Positions 8,066 through 15,734 of a stretch of 19,559 nucleotides of DNA are shown here, piece after piece. This DNA is from an uncultured bacterium. GTDB lineage: Bacteria; Bacteroidota; Bacteroidia; Bacteroidales; Muribaculaceae. Below the pieces are notes generated by a model. That model was not told where the DNA came from. It was given only the letters and a program-made list of their open reading frames with translations, and ran no database searches. The stretch's first letter is position 1; every line of letters starts with the position of its first letter. The position numbers were made by a program, and so were the translations under genes. The DNA lies in contig CAJMMT010000027.1 in assembly GCA_905214715.1 (NCBI GenBank), forward strand, positions 1 to 19,559, in the 5' to 3' direction.

Positions 8066-9787
8066 ATGAAAAGAAATCTACTGTTAGTGGCTGCAGGACT
8101 TACTGTGGCCGGCATGTACGCAGAGTCTTTCGAAAGTCCCTGCATAATCGAGGAATCCACTGCCCAGGTCATTTCTCCCAATGGTCGCTATTTCATCTCC
8201 GCTCCGATAGAGGGATTGCAGATATTTGACCTGCAGACCGGCGAGAACTGGCTATATATCAACGAGACGGAAGAAAATCCCGAAGCATCTTACGGCTTCG
8301 GTCTCGGTAACTGCATATCGGATACCGGTATCATACTTGGATCCGTAGACATATACTATACTCCTTATTATTGGCAGAACGGCGAATGGAAAGCTCTCGA
8401 CTACGGTACTTCCTTAGGTATAACTCTGGCCAACGGCATAACTCCCGACGGATCGCGAATCTGCGGCTCGTCGGAAATATCAGCCGATGGATATAGCACG
8501 GAGACAAGGCAGCTCCCCGTTTACTGGGATGCAGAGGGCGACGGCTTCGGATCCTATCACCGCCTTCCCTGCCCCGCCGTCGACTTCACCGACAGGGCTC
8601 CGCAGATGATAACCGCCATCTCCATCAGCGATGACGGCAAAACCATCTTCGGCCAGATAGTAGACTATTCAGGTCAATATCCCGAACCCATCGTATACAA
8701 GCAGGACAATGACGGCAACTGGTCTTACGAACTCCCGCTTGAGAAACTGTTCCGCCCCGAGGGAGTCACACTTCCTCCCTATCCCGACGAAATCAGCATA
8801 CCGATGCCCACGCTCGAAGAATATATGACGGCAGAGGAACTCGCAGCCTACAATAAAGCCATGGAAGATTGGCAGAAAGCTTGCGAGGAAAGCGGCAACT
8901 GGGATTACAGCACATATCCCAACATGGAAGATTTCATCAGCCCCGAGGGTGCGGCCGCATATAACGCCGCTTCAGAAAAATATAACGAGGAAGCCATGAA
9001 ATTCAATGAAGCTCTTGAAGCTTACTACATGGCACTGGAATCAATAATCGCCAATTGCCCATTATTAGTCCTCAATCAGGGAAATCTTGTACCCGATGGT
9101 TCCCAGGCTGTATTCACCATTGTGGAGAGAGTAGAGAACGACGATCCTTTCGCATGGGTTCCTTACACCGAATACACTCAACCTTGCCGTATGAATCTAT
9201 CTGACGGCTCAATGAAGATTTACAACGAATACAGAGACATACATATATGGTCTGTACTCGCTGATGGAAGCATAACTGCCGGTGTTATGGGGTCATTCAT
9301 GAATCCTGTACCGATGGAAGGATATATTGAACGCGAAGGCAAGCTCGTACCCCTCTTCGATTACATTAACGGAATCAAGCCCGAGTATGGCGAATGGATG
9401 ACAGAAAACATGACCCACGATATCGAGACTTACGAAGAAGATCCCGACGGCAATGTGAACACCGTAATTGAAGAGAAGCTTGTTTCGGGAGCGCCCCTCG
9501 CCAGTCGCGACCTCAGCGTGATTGTAAGCTGGGCTCTTAATATCTGGGATTTCGACACCCCTGTGAACTATTACGCATACTACTTCAAGATGGGCGAACC
9601 GGTCGGTGTGAACACCATCGGCTCCGCCAACAATGAAGTGAAAAGTTACGAAGTATTCGATGTAAACGGTGTCAAGGTTCTCTCGACTGCCGACAAAGGC
9701 GCCATAATGGAACTGGGCAAGGGTATCTATCTAGTCAAGGCCATCAACAACGACGGCACGGTAACTACTACCAAGGTAGCTATCTAA
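8066..9787 (+). CDS. secreted protein with type IX (T9SS) C-terminal sorting domain
   Basis: 573 aa from ATG 8066, chosen because MKRNLLLVAAGLTVAGMYAE is a good signal peptide. The longer frame from TTG 7976 puts 30 unlikely residues before it. Residues 30-230 and 335-500 contain repeated beta units of the type ISDTGIILGS ... YYWQNGEWKAL and ISISDDGKTIFG, which resemble the blades of HAF-repeat or propeller-like secreted proteins. Residues about 248-330 form a charged, Ala/Glu-rich helical insertion between beta sections. Residues about 514-573 match a type A T9SS sorting domain (SYEVFDVNGVKVL ... KGIYLVKAINNDGT), which directs export through the type IX system and surface attachment or release. 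No catalytic motif is seen, and the ligand is unknown. The gene stands alone, between a divergent promoter region and a strong terminator. Confidence 0.85.
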   Translation: MKRNLLLVAAGLTVAGMYAESFESPCIIEESTAQVISPNGRYFISAPIEGLQIFDLQTGENWLYINETEENPEASYGFGLGNCISDTGIILGSVDIYYTPYYWQNGEWKALDYGTSLGITLANGITPDGSRICGSSEISADGYSTETRQLPVYWDAEGDGFGSYHRLPCPAVDFTDRAPQMITAISISDDGKTIFGQIVDYSGQYPEPIVYKQDNDGNWSYELPLEKLFRPEGVTLPPYPDEISIPMPTLEEYMTAEELAAYNKAMEDWQKACEESGNWDYSTYPNMEDFISPEGAAAYNAASEKYNEEAMKFNEALEAYYMALESIIANCPLLVLNQGNLVPDGSQAVFTIVERVENDDPFAWVPYTEYTQPCRMNLSDGSMKIYNEYRDIHIWSVLADGSITAGVMGSFMNPVPMEGYIEREGKLVPLFDYINGIKPEYGEWMTENMTHDIETYEEDPDGNVNTVIEEKLVSGAPLASRDLSVIVSWALNIWDFDTPVNYYAYYFKMGEPVGVNTIGSANNEVKSYEVFDVNGVKVLSTADKGAIMELGKGIYLVKAINNDGTVTTTKVAI

Positions 9788-9797
9788 TAAATAAACA

Positions 9798-9858
9798 TAT
9801 ACAATAAAATGAAAGGTGTGCCCGGAATCTTCGGGCACACCTTTCATTTTATTGTATA
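9798..9858. terminator. bidirectional terminator, 27-bp perfect stem
   Basis: Positions 9798-9824 are perfectly complementary to 9832-9858, with a 7-nt loop. The outer part is A/T-rich (AATAAAATGAAAGG paired with its complement), so each strand has A-rich sequence before and U-rich sequence after a GC core of GGTGTGCCCG. It lies between the stops of two convergent genes (9787 and 9879) and would terminate both. Confidence 0.9.
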
Positions 9859-9878
9859 CTAATTTTGCCGGGGCTATA

Positions 9879-10667
9879 TTACCGTTCCGATGGCCCCGTA
9901 TGGCGGCGATTCCTATTCTGATGATGAGCGTGGCTGTCGCGGTAATCTCTCAGTTCTTCCAGATAACTGGCGGTTATGACACCGGAAGGAAGGGCGATTA
10001 TAGCTACGCCGAATAGCGATGAAAGCATCGAGACAACCCTGCCTACATCAGTTACCGGACACAAGTCTCCATAACCCACTGTGGTAAGAGTTACCGTAGC
10101 CCAATATAGAGCATCGAAAAAGGAACGGAATGTCTCTTCGCCTGTCTCCGGGTTAACATGCGGCTCGGCGTTAAACATAACCAGAGCCGTTATGAATATA
10201 TAAAACACCGCCAGCATAAGTACCGACAAAAGAACCTGCTTCTCCTTTTTCAATACTGTGAGAAACATGGTAATCTTGTAGGAATACCGGAATATCTTAA
10301 GCAGACGCACTATCTTCAGCAGACGCGTGAGTCGCAGCAACTTGAACTCAGGACTTATAAGATTCAGCCCCGGCAGAATCGACAGCAGGTCGATTATAGC
10401 CATGGGAGTAAAAGGATATATAAGATATGACACCCATCCTCTTTTCAACTGCAGTTCGGCCGTAGACCACCTGATTATATAATCTATAATAAATGCTATG
10501 ACCGTAATCAGCTCTGTGTACTTGAAAACCGGATAATCTTCTATGAACATCAACGGCACGATGCTCAGGAGAATCATGGCAAGCATATACCAGTCATATA
10601 GCCTGTTTACAAGTAGCTCTTTGCAATTCCTGTCAATGAGTTTATAAAGTTGTCTACGGTGTTTCAT
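9879..10667 (-). CDS. voltage-gated potassium channel, six-helix type
   Basis: 262 aa. Hydrophobic segments S1-S3 lie at about 25-100. An S4-like helix at about 108-130 has a basic residue at every third position (R112, R115, K118, R121, K124, R127). S5 is at about 143-165, a pore loop carries the selectivity filter TTVGYGD (T196-D201), and S6 is at about 208-232. This is the full architecture of a bacterial Kv-type channel of the ion transport family. The tail is short and His/Arg-rich (residues 243-262), with no RCK/TrkA-N or cyclic-nucleotide domain. Expected function is potassium flux gated by membrane potential. It lies 67 bp after the MFS gene and may be read from it, or from a weak promoter in the gap. 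Confidence 0.95.
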   Translation of the reverse strand: MKHRRQLYKLIDRNCKELLVNRLYDWYMLAMILLSIVPLMFIEDYPVFKYTELITVIAFIIDYIIRWSTAELQLKRGWVSYLIYPFTPMAIIDLLSILPGLNLISPEFKLLRLTRLLKIVRLLKIFRYSYKITMFLTVLKKEKQVLLSVLMLAVFYIFITALVMFNAEPHVNPETGEETFRSFFDALYWATVTLTTVGYGDLCPVTDVGRVVSMLSSLFGVAIIALPSGVITASYLEELRDYRDSHAHHQNRNRRHTGPSER

Positions 10668-10700
10668 GAGTTGCTTATTTATCTAAATAATAGCCTGCCA

Positions 10701-10731
10701 CGAAATTAAGAAATATTTCAGTTTCCTCAAA
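10701..10731 (-). promoter_or_regulatory. weak candidate promoter for the potassium channel gene
   Basis: On the minus strand TTTG (10728-10731) is followed after 19 nt by TAATTTCG (10701-10708), one mismatch from TAnnTTTG. It lies in the gap after the MFS stop and would allow expression of the channel independently of the efflux operon. Confidence 0.33.
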
Positions 10732-10734
10732 GCG

Positions 10735-12342
10735 TTACATTGTCTCAGCCCTGGCCTCAAGCCTGACAAGATGGCGGAACGTCCGGCGTATTGTCTTCCA
10801 TTTCGGGAAGAATGCCGCAGGTCTGAAAGGACCGTAACTTACCAGAATTACCATCAATGAGATAATCCCGATAATCAGCAGCCAGCCGTATATCTCTTTC
10901 ATCGAAACGATAAGGGCCTGAGTCTGGACAAAGCCATATGACCGACCCAACGGCATATGGGCGGTATCGGGATTGAAGTCTGTAATCGCGGTGCCGAGAA
11001 GAGCGGAGTTTTTCGCCATCACTCGCCTCAGGAATTCGCCTACGAGCGCCGGGCCGAAAGTGGCGCCCATCACCGCTCCGGTAAATCCGTTTATGGTAAG
11101 GGCCTGCGGAAAGACCTGAAACGGAAGCCCGCTTTGAACGATGGATGTAAGGAAGACAATCGATATTATCACAGCCGCGGCACCTCTGAAAAACAGGGGT
11201 ATGAACAGCATCTCTTTCTCCACCCCATAGTCAATGAAGAAATAGAAATAGGCAAGATAAACTATCGCAAGCGAAAATCCTATCGCCGTCATTGTCTTAT
11301 ATCTCCATTTGCGTAGGGCGAACGTGAAATATGTGAATCCGCATCCCGTAATTATCCCGGCTAAAACATACCAGTTCAAATCTATCAGGTTCGTTTCATC
11401 GAAGCCGAGAATATTGGCCGCGTATGAGTGCTCGAACACATGTTCGGTTGCGAGCAACGTGAAGAACACAAGGTACACCGCCGTGGCACGGATTACATTC
11501 CTGTTACGCATAGCCAGAAACGATATGTAGGGATGATGCAGGAATGAGGCGCGCCATAGATTTATCATCATGCACGCCAACCCCAAAGCCGCCGCGGACC
11601 GGATTTCGAAAGAATCCCACCAGTCATAGTAATTGCCATATACGCAGATGAATGTAAAACACATCATGAAGCCGGCCCAAAGGATGGCCCCGATCCAGTC
11701 GATGCCCAACAGGGGGATGAACATGGGAGCGCGCACCGGTTTTACGAATGCCATAACCATAAGCATCATCAACGCGAGCATCCCGGCCATTATCCACTGC
11801 ATATATTCCCATTGGGCAAAGAAAGCGGTATATATGGTGGCGATTCCGCTCAGCTGGATAACACCGTCGACCAATATATAGACATAGCAGAAGAATATCG
11901 ACATATCGCGTACCGGAGTCAACCATAACTGGATGGTGGAATCACAGGCGAACGTGGCCTGCATCCTGAACCAACCGGCTATGAAGCAAGTGGCCACAAG
12001 CACGGGGACCGATTCCGTGTTGGCACAGATAAAGTTGGCCGCAATAAGCACGATACCTGCGAAAAGCAACTGCGTACGGTTGGAGAAACGGAATTTAATG
12101 CGGAACATCACCGCGAAATTTATCGCAAGTCCTATCAGGGAGGCATATCCCGCCATGAGAATATCTTCTTGCATAAGAGCGGTCGTGCCGACCATGTCGG
12201 ATGCCGCGGCCAGATAGACTCCACCCGAGAATTGAATGATTATGACGAAAAATATAAACAACCACGGTTTAAGCCGACGTGGTATATAATCCGGGACATC
12301 AGGTATATTGAAAGGACCTTGCGGAGCGTGCCAGTCAGCCAT
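10735..12342 (-). CDS. MFS drug efflux permease (DHA2/EmrB-like)
   Basis: 535 aa with about 14 hydrophobic helices from residue 27 to 515, the size and helix count of the DHA2 (EmrB) branch of the major facilitator superfamily. The cytoplasmic N-terminus (GPFNIPDVPDYIPRRLKPW) precedes the first helix. Sequence motifs of canonical EmrB are poorly conserved, so the assignment rests on topology and context. The start codon follows the stop of the HlyD-like gene by a single base, so translation is almost certainly coupled. With the adaptor and the TolC-like channel encoded upstream it would form a tripartite pump crossing both membranes. The substrate is not deducible. Confidence 0.85.
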   Translation of the reverse strand: MADWHAPQGPFNIPDVPDYIPRRLKPWLFIFFVIIIQFSGGVYLAAASDMVGTTALMQEDILMAGYASLIGLAINFAVMFRIKFRFSNRTQLLFAGIVLIAANFICANTESVPVLVATCFIAGWFRMQATFACDSTIQLWLTPVRDMSIFFCYVYILVDGVIQLSGIATIYTAFFAQWEYMQWIMAGMLALMMLMVMAFVKPVRAPMFIPLLGIDWIGAILWAGFMMCFTFICVYGNYYDWWDSFEIRSAAALGLACMMINLWRASFLHHPYISFLAMRNRNVIRATAVYLVFFTLLATEHVFEHSYAANILGFDETNLIDLNWYVLAGIITGCGFTYFTFALRKWRYKTMTAIGFSLAIVYLAYFYFFIDYGVEKEMLFIPLFFRGAAAVIISIVFLTSIVQSGLPFQVFPQALTINGFTGAVMGATFGPALVGEFLRRVMAKNSALLGTAITDFNPDTAHMPLGRSYGFVQTQALIVSMKEIYGWLLIIGIISLMVILVSYGPFRPAAFFPKWKTIRRTFRHLVRLEARAETM

Positions 12343-12343
12343 A

Positions 12344-13378
12344 TCAGTATTTCACCTCACATTCCACATTCATGCCTGCACGCAGTTTCCGCATCTCGGC
12401 TTCTTTATTGTCGCCCGTAAACACGATCCTTACCGGTACCCTCTGACGCACTTTGACAAAATTTCCCGCCGAGTTATCCTGAGGCAATACAGAGAGCGAC
12501 GCGCCCGTAGCCTTGGATATCGACTCTACCTTTCCGTTGAAAACCACACCTGGCACGGCATCTACCTTTATCACCACCTCGCTGCCGGGCTCTATATGTT
12601 TCAGCTGGGTCTCCTTGTAATTGGCCGTAACCCATATATCGGCCGAATCGACCACATCGAGCAGAGTCTGGCCCGGCTGCACGAGCTGTCCTTCCTGAAT
12701 CTCTTTTCTCGACGTGTAGCCGTCGCATGGAGCCACGATGACGCAATACGACAGATTGAGTTCCGCCGTTTCGAGAAGAGCCTTGGCCAGCTCGATGCCC
12801 GCATCGTTCTGGGCTATCCTCTGGCGCGTCTCGGCCACTACCGAGGATGTTGCCGACCGCTGGCGCGACAACATCTCATAACGTGCCTTCTTGGCTTCGT
12901 AATCCGTTTTGGCTGCATCGTATTGCTGGCGCGTAACCGCATTCTTCTCAAGCAGTTTACTATAGCGTTCAAAATCGGTGGCGGCCATCTCCATGACGAC
13001 TTTCGCCTCGGCGATGGAGGCCTCGGTAACGGCTACATTGGCCGAAGCCACGCCAACTGTATGGTCGGCCACGGTACGTCCGGCCAGCGCGTTCTGATAA
13101 TCGGCCCGGGCCTGCGCCACGCGCAGACGCATATCGGCATCATCTATGACTACAAGAGTGTCGCCCTTTTTAACCGGCTCATACTCTTTGAATCGTATTT
13201 CTTTTATGTAACCCTGCACTCTGCTGTTTACAGGCACTATCTGCTGTTTAATCTGCGCGTTGTCGGTAAACTCCACATCGCCGAGATGTACGAATTTACC
13301 GCAAACCCACATTGCCGCGACGGCAATTACAAGAATGGTTACTATATATGAGATTATTTTTTTGCTTCGGTGTTTCAT
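12344..13378 (-). CDS. HlyD/EmrA-family periplasmic adaptor
   Basis: 344 aa. One N-terminal membrane helix (about 8-27) is followed by a split biotinyl-lipoyl-like domain (QIVPVNSRVQGYIKEI near 46, and GYTSRKEIQEGQLVQPG in the second half) around an alpha-helical hairpin rich in Ala/Arg/Glu (about 80-190). The beta-barrel region contains LSVLPQDNSAGNFVKVRQRV, which closely follows the EmrA pattern. It bridges the inner-membrane MFS pump and the outer-membrane channel. It is 22 bp downstream of the tolC-like stop and 1 bp upstream of the MFS start. The junction with the tolC-like gene carries a tandem duplication, annotated separately. Confidence 0.93.
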   Translation of the reverse strand: MKHRSKKIISYIVTILVIAVAAMWVCGKFVHLGDVEFTDNAQIKQQIVPVNSRVQGYIKEIRFKEYEPVKKGDTLVVIDDADMRLRVAQARADYQNALAGRTVADHTVGVASANVAVTEASIAEAKVVMEMAATDFERYSKLLEKNAVTRQQYDAAKTDYEAKKARYEMLSRQRSATSSVVAETRQRIAQNDAGIELAKALLETAELNLSYCVIVAPCDGYTSRKEIQEGQLVQPGQTLLDVVDSADIWVTANYKETQLKHIEPGSEVVIKVDAVPGVVFNGKVESISKATGASLSVLPQDNSAGNFVKVRQRVPVRIVFTGDNKEAEMRKLRAGMNVECEVKY

Positions 13379-13380
13379 AT

Positions 13381-13427
13381 CCTGATGTGAATAAGAGGGT
13401 TCATATCTTCCCTGATGTGAATAAGAG
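13381..13427 (-). repeat. 17-bp direct repeat at the tolC-like / hlyD-like junction
   Basis: CTCTTATTCACATCAGG (minus strand) occurs at 13411-13427, where it encodes LLFTSG near the end of the TolC-like protein, and again at 13381-13397 in the spacer. Both copies are followed by ATATGA: in the first this holds the TGA stop of the tolC-like gene, in the second the ATG start of the hlyD-like gene. The copies differ by a 4-nt GAAG present only in the first. Confidence 0.9.
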
Positions 13428-14720
13428 TTTGTAATAACAGTAGATTATATTGATGCGCGCGTTTACAAGCATCTGTTCCGAGTCGAGTTTCGAGTTGGCG
13501 GCATCGAGCATATCGGTGATAAGCGCCATCCCTTCGGCGTAGCGGGTGTAAACGGTACGATAATTGCTCTCGGCAAGTTCGACGCTCTTCTGCTGGGTTT
13601 TAAGCTCCTCGTATGCCTCCATGTAGCGGACATAGTCGGCACTGACACCGAGATTCACGTTTTCGCGCGTGGCCTCCAGCCTGTCGATCGCGGTCTGCGT
13701 GGCCGCACGGCTTTTCGCCAGAGACTTGTTGCTCTTGCATAAGGACGACAGATTGTAGCTCACGCCGACACCTGCATACCAATAGCTTAGATTGCGGTTT
13801 ATCGGCGGCATCTCCACAAGTATAGGGCCGTCTATGCTCCATCCGGCCTGAATGCCGATCTTAGGCAATCTCTCACTCTTCGCGAGGGACTCCGCTTTCC
13901 TGCTTATATCCACTCCGGAGCGGGCGAGTCTGATAGCCGGAGATTCGGCTTCGGCTGACTGTCGCCACCAATCTTCGTCAACCGCCGGCAACGCTTTGGC
14001 GAGAATGGCAGAGTCAGGCACCACTTCGGTATTCTCGTCAAGTCCAGCGGTAACGACGAGATTGCGGTTAAGGATTGTCAGCGTATTGTCGATTTTTACA
14101 AGCTGAAGCTCAAGATTGGACACGAGCAGTTCGTAACGTGTAATGTCATTCTGCAACGCCACCCCCTGGTCATAACGCGCGTTCATCTCGTCAAGGACCT
14201 TTCGGGCCTGCATGATATTGTTTTGCACGACGGTACGGAGATTCGCGAACTTGTACATGTCAAGATAGAATCCCGCAAGACGGAATCTGATGTTGTCCCG
14301 TTCGAGTTCGGTGGCATAGCGCGCTGCCGTCGACTTAAGCTCGGCCAGCTCGATTCCGGTACTGACGGCACCGCCTGTATATACAGGCTGCGTGACATTG
14401 ATGCCTAACGTGTTTCCGAAATGCGGTATAGGCGCTTTTTGATAATCCGAAAAGTTTCGCTTGGTGGTAAATCCGTCGCCGATATAGATTAGCGACAGAT
14501 TTGCTTCAATGTCAGGAAGCCACCCGCTGCGGGCGACGCTGATATCGCGCTTCGCTTCCTCTTCAGCGGTAAATGAAGGGCGTAGTTGCGCACTGTTGGC
14601 CTCGGCTATCTCAAACAGCTCTTCGATGGAAAGAACCTGTCTGATCTGACCGACAGCACGCACCCCACCGCTACACAAGGCCGCGACGATCAGCCCTGTG
14701 AGCAATCGGTGATTGTTCAT
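13401..14720 (-). CDS. TolC-family outer-membrane efflux channel
   Basis: 439 aa. A signal peptide (about 1-23) is followed by two repeated units of long amphipathic helices and short beta segments typical of outer-membrane efflux proteins. The first begins near LSIEELFEIAEANSAQLRPS (residue 30) and the second near residue 255 (ESPAIRLARSGVDISRKAES). Conserved features include NVTQPVYTGGAV and the long helix ending in YAEGMALITDMLDA. It would provide the outer-membrane exit duct for the EmrA/MFS pump encoded downstream in the same operon. It is the first gene of the operon, and about 100 bp upstream are two GCGTATAC repeats that could be regulatory. Confidence 0.93.
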   Translation of the reverse strand: MNNHRLLTGLIVAALCSGGVRAVGQIRQVLSIEELFEIAEANSAQLRPSFTAEEEAKRDISVARSGWLPDIEANLSLIYIGDGFTTKRNFSDYQKAPIPHFGNTLGINVTQPVYTGGAVSTGIELAELKSTAARYATELERDNIRFRLAGFYLDMYKFANLRTVVQNNIMQARKVLDEMNARYDQGVALQNDITRYELLVSNLELQLVKIDNTLTILNRNLVVTAGLDENTEVVPDSAILAKALPAVDEDWWRQSAEAESPAIRLARSGVDISRKAESLAKSERLPKIGIQAGWSIDGPILVEMPPINRNLSYWYAGVGVSYNLSSLCKSNKSLAKSRAATQTAIDRLEATRENVNLGVSADYVRYMEAYEELKTQQKSVELAESNYRTVYTRYAEGMALITDMLDAANSKLDSEQMLVNARINIIYCYYKLLFTSGKI

Positions 14721-14815
14721 ATGGGAAAGTTTATTAAAATATAAGTGGAAAAATCCGAATAAATAAATCCGGGATAGCTCTTCTTAGAACCTATCTACAA
14801 AGGCACTTCACCCAG

Positions 14816-14848
14816 GCGTATACCCGAGCCCGTTACATAAGCGTATAC
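14816..14848. promoter_or_regulatory. paired GCGTATAC repeats upstream of the efflux operon
   Basis: GCGTATAC occurs at 14816-14823 and 14841-14848, 25 bp apart, and each contains the palindrome GTATAC. The position about 100 bp before the tolC-like start would suit an operator. No clear TAnnTTTG promoter was found here, so this is only suggestive. Confidence 0.25.
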
Positions 14849-14886
14849 TGAACCATCACGCAAATGCAATTAGGGAATTATTTTCT

Positions 14887-15258
14887 TTGGGAAATATCAA
14901 CGGAAGTCCTCGTAGACAGCTTTATAAGGAAGCGGTGCTCTTCCAGTTCTCAAGGAAACCCCAGTTAAACACAATAGGAGATAAGGAAATTTCGATAATC
15001 GGCTTACAGTCCATTAATAACGCGACTCTTTGTGAATCGCACCACAAAATTACTATTTTTTTCGGAATAAATTACGCTATTCAGATGAAGAATAATGGAG
15101 TTATGGAGTGGCATCTTCTCCCCTCTGGCATCGGAACAACTTATTATGATTGGAATCCCAACAAAAATCGCACGAGTCGTAATACCGCTCCTCGGGAAGG
15201 CCTCAAGCCTATGGAGCTGAACTTACCTCTGTTGAACACTGCACTGCAAAATGATTAA
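14887..15258 (+). CDS. hypothetical ORF, doubtful (possibly a decayed gene)
   Basis: This open frame of 123 codons begins at a TTG. The first internal ATG is at 15085 and would give 57 aa. Part of it (KEISIIGLQSINNA, KITIFFGINYAIQMKN) has a plausible beta-strand pattern, but I recognise no family, and there is no obvious promoter. Its stop overlaps the start of the next small frame by 8 bp (ATGATTAA). The surrounding region is a graveyard of gene fragments, so this may be a remnant or a chance frame. Confidence 0.25.
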   Translation: MGNINGSPRRQLYKEAVLFQFSRKPQLNTIGDKEISIIGLQSINNATLCESHHKITIFFGINYAIQMKNNGVMEWHLLPSGIGTTYYDWNPNKNRTSRNTAPREGLKPMELNLPLLNTALQND

Positions 15259-15409
15259 TTCTCTCCAAAGTTTTTTACTTAATAGGAGGTCCAAAAAATC
15301 TATTGAATTATGCGCTCTATCTCAAATATTTCCGCTAATTTTACCGTCGGATGGTTCTTTTACTGTCCATGACATTTCGGAAAAAGAAGCGTTATGCGCA
15401 ATCTTGTGA
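15251..15409 (+). CDS. small hypothetical ORF, 52 aa, doubtful
   Basis: Starts MINSLQSFLLNRRSKKS and ends DISEKEALCAIL. It overlaps the preceding frame by 8 bp and ends at the outer edge of the nested inverted-repeat element. The 8-bp overlap and the regular C-terminus are the only arguments for it. No family is recognised. Confidence 0.2.
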   Translation: MINSLQSFLLNRRSKKSIELCALSQIFPLILPSDGSFTVHDISEKEALCAIL

Positions 15410-15527
15410 TTTGAGAACGTAGGAAATTAGACAATCAGCACAGAGATTGGCATAGTGGTTCTCACGCATATAGCGTGGGCTGCTATCGTTACATCTGTGC
15501 ATATGGTTTCCTACGACCTTCAAATCA
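15407..15527. repeat. nested inverted-repeat element
   Basis: Four sets of complementary arms are stacked around one centre. GATTTGA (15408-15414) pairs with TCAAATC (15520-15526), CGTAGGAAA (15418-15426) with TTTCCTACG (15507-15515), GCACAGA (15438-15444) with TCTGTGC (15494-15500), and CTCACGC (15461-15467) with GCGTGGG (15473-15479, one G-U) around the loop ATATA. The whole could fold into one long interrupted hairpin of about 120 nt. It lies directly before the first HTH relic. It may be a small mobile element or a structured RNA; the identity is unknown. Confidence 0.55.
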
Positions 15528-15718
15528 AGACGTGGCATAGTTGGCCTATGTTTTCTTATCATCTTCAAGAGATCGCACTATACTCCAGGTTTGCAGAAGC
15601 TCTGGGACGCAGACCGAGTGAAATCACTAAATGGTTGAGCGGTCAGCACAATTTCACCATCGCTACGCTCGCAATGCTCTCTTCTTTCTTCGGACAGCCG
15701 ATTATTACGGTCAGTTGA
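15455..15718 (+). pseudogene. XRE-family HTH (HigA-like antitoxin) relic
   Basis: The C-terminal 50 residues of this frame (RFAEALGRRPSEITKWLSGQ, then HNFTIATLAMLSSFFGQPII) form a clear XRE-type helix-turn-helix of the kind found in small Bacteroidales regulators and HigA-like antitoxins, with a normal end (ITVS then TGA). The N-terminal part (MVLTHIAWAAIVTSVHMVSY and after) does not look like the usual leader helix and partly overlaps the inverted-repeat element. The gene has therefore probably lost its true start. No intact toxin gene lies beside it. A functional short protein cannot be fully excluded. Confidence 0.6.
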
Positions 15719-15734
15719 ACTTACTAATAATATT

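Noticed and set aside
12308..13351. Long open frame antisense to the hlyD-like gene (347 codons)
   Set aside because: A mirror of the EmrA-like gene; composition rich in His/Arg/Tyr, no family match, no promoter.
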